Under the pieces are notes generated by a model. That model was not told the DNA's origin. It made no database searches and saw nothing but the letters and a program-made list of their open reading frames with translations. Shown here piece by piece: positions 5,408 through 5,991 of a stretch of 5,991 nt of DNA. Numbering within the stretch: position 1 is the stretch's first letter; the number at the start of each line of letters is the position of its first letter. The stretch covers positions 1 to 5,991 of the forward strand of contig JACQUE010000131.1 of assembly GCA_016210425.1 (NCBI GenBank), read 5' to 3'. A program made the position numbers and the translations under genes. This DNA is from Chloroflexota bacterium (GTDB lineage Bacteria > Chloroflexota > Dehalococcoidia > JACQUE01).

Positions 5408-5437
5408 GGCTCGCAAGCCTGTTTTCGGTTGCGGGCC
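5408..5437 (+). repeat. Hairpin in the protease leader
   Basis: A 9-base-pair stem, GGCTCGCAA (5408-5416) with TTGCGGGCC (5429-5437), has eight Watson-Crick pairs and one G-U and closes a 12-base loop. It begins on the last base of the alternative GTG start and ends 11 bases before the AAGGGGGAG ribosome site of the ATG start. It is therefore placed to influence which start is used. It could also be chance in coding sequence if the GTG is the true start. Confidence 0.45.
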
Positions 5438-5459
5438 AAGGACTCAAAGGGGGAGCAAG

Positions 5460-5991
5460 ATGATAACCAGACGGGTCCTGTTTAGTATGGCGATAGTCAT
5501 AATCCTTGCCCTGGCTCTAAGCGGCCAGGCAATGGCTGGCCCCGGCACCGATCAGGTACCGGAGCGCAAGATAGTAGTCTTCAAGACGGAGTTCCGGAAT
5601 CTGCACGAGCAGGAAGCGATCCTGGCCCGCTTCGGCTCCCCTTCTAAGGCGTTGCCCATAGTCAACGGTTGGGCCGTGGCCATCTCTCCGGTGCTTCAGG
5701 CCCGTCTCGGCCAGCTTCGTGAGGTGGCGCGCATCGACGATGACGTCGAGGTGTATGCTCTGCCGGATGTCGGAGGGACGGCGGTGAAGCCGGCGGCCAC
5801 TCAGTTGGCCGAAACGCTCCCCTGGGGAGTCGACCGCATCGATGCGGAGCTTGCCTGGGCAACCAGTAGGGGGGCATCGGTGAAGGTGGCCATCATTGAC
5901 ACAGGCATCGACCTCTCCCACCCTGACCTCAAGGCCAACATCAAGGGCGGCTACAACGCCGTCATCCCTACGAAGAGCCCCAACGACGACA
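5460..5991 (+). CDS. Secreted subtilisin-family (S8) serine protease, N-terminal part (cut by window end)
   Basis: The visible 177 residues show the start of a secreted subtilase that degrades proteins outside the membrane or cell. Residues 1-26 form a classical signal peptide: basic MITRR, a hydrophobic core around 6-20, and AMA before a likely cleavage after Ala26. Residues about 36-102 look like an I9-type inhibitor/propeptide domain (KIVVFKTEF through DDDVEVYALP). Then comes the characteristic junction LPWGVDRIDAELAW (120-133), followed by VAIIDTGIDLSHPDL with catalytic Asp147 in the DTG motif. The catalytic His and Ser lie beyond the window. The ATG is preceded by AAGGGGGAG with a short 4-base gap. 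A GTG 18 codons upstream with GGAGGAG is a serious rival start. The gene is divergent from the zinc-ribbon gene and shows no functional link to the sugar cluster. The proenzyme reading is based on family layout. Confidence 0.93.
   Translation, partial: MITRRVLFSMAIVIILALALSGQAMAGPGTDQVPERKIVVFKTEFRNLHEQEAILARFGSPSKALPIVNGWAVAISPVLQARLGQLREVARIDDDVEVYALPDVGGTAVKPAATQLAETLPWGVDRIDAELAWATSRGASVKVAIIDTGIDLSHPDLKANIKGGYNAVIPTKSPNDD

Noticed and set aside
5383..5459. Riboswitch in the protease leader
   Set aside because: The hairpin is real, but I could not match the flanking bases to the conserved cores of c-di-GMP, SAM, cobalamin, preQ1 or fluoride classes, and the region may be coding from the GTG start.
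5517..5921. Minus-strand open frame opposite the protease
   Set aside because: The plus-strand frame encodes a clear signal peptide, propeptide and subtilase Asp motif. The antisense frame shows no family features.
1..5991. Mobile element, defence system, CRISPR array or gene-transfer island
   Set aside because: No transposase, integrase, toxin-antitoxin pair, regular repeats or obvious change in base composition was seen. The content is core metabolism plus one secreted protease.

Overview
The window reads as an ordinary bacterial chromosome segment of high GC content with tightly packed metabolic genes. Several genes mix GC-rich codons with frequent ATA (Ile) and AGG (Arg). Strong AGGAGG-like ribosome sites precede dapA, the dehydrogenase, the aldolase and the protease. 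A LacD-type class I aldolase beside a PfkA-type phosphofructokinase, and an asd-dapA pair, would suit a Chloroflexota or Gram-positive-like lineage. That placement is inference and not firm. No rRNA, tRNA, CRISPR array, insertion sequence or phage gene is visible.

Layout from left to right. (1) Positions 1-1323, plus strand: the 3' end of asd followed after 21 bases by complete dapA. These are consecutive steps from aspartyl phosphate towards lysine and diaminopimelate. (2) Positions 1343-1861, minus strand: a small YfcE/MJ0936-type metallophosphoesterase, convergent with dapA. Its start lies so close to a candidate -10 box that its mRNA would be nearly leaderless. (3) Positions 1862-1999: a divergent control region with back-to-back candidate promoters. 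A 19-base imperfect palindrome sits inside the spacer of the rightward one. (4) Positions 2000-5056, plus strand: a compact three-gene cluster of zinc-dependent MDR polyol/sugar dehydrogenase, 6-phosphofructokinase and LacD-family ketose-bisphosphate aldolase. It is closed by a hairpin at 5057-5087. (5) Positions 5077-5259, minus strand: a probable 60-residue zinc-ribbon protein whose stop codon lies in that hairpin. (6) Positions 5260-5459: a regulatory stretch of about 200 bases. (7) Position 5460 (possibly 5406) to the window end: the 5' part of a secreted subtilisin-family protease, cut by the window edge.

The most coherent biological story is the dehydrogenase-kinase-aldolase cluster. 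PfkA plus a class I LacD-type aldolase could carry the middle of glycolysis. With the dehydrogenase upstream, the set could also form a hexitol (phosphate) to ketose phosphate to ketose bisphosphate to triose route. No strikingly new system is evident. The points most worth checking are the palindrome in the cluster promoter, the nearly leaderless phosphoesterase with a changed metal-ligand motif (GDTH for GHTH), and the two competing translation starts of the protease with a hairpin between them.
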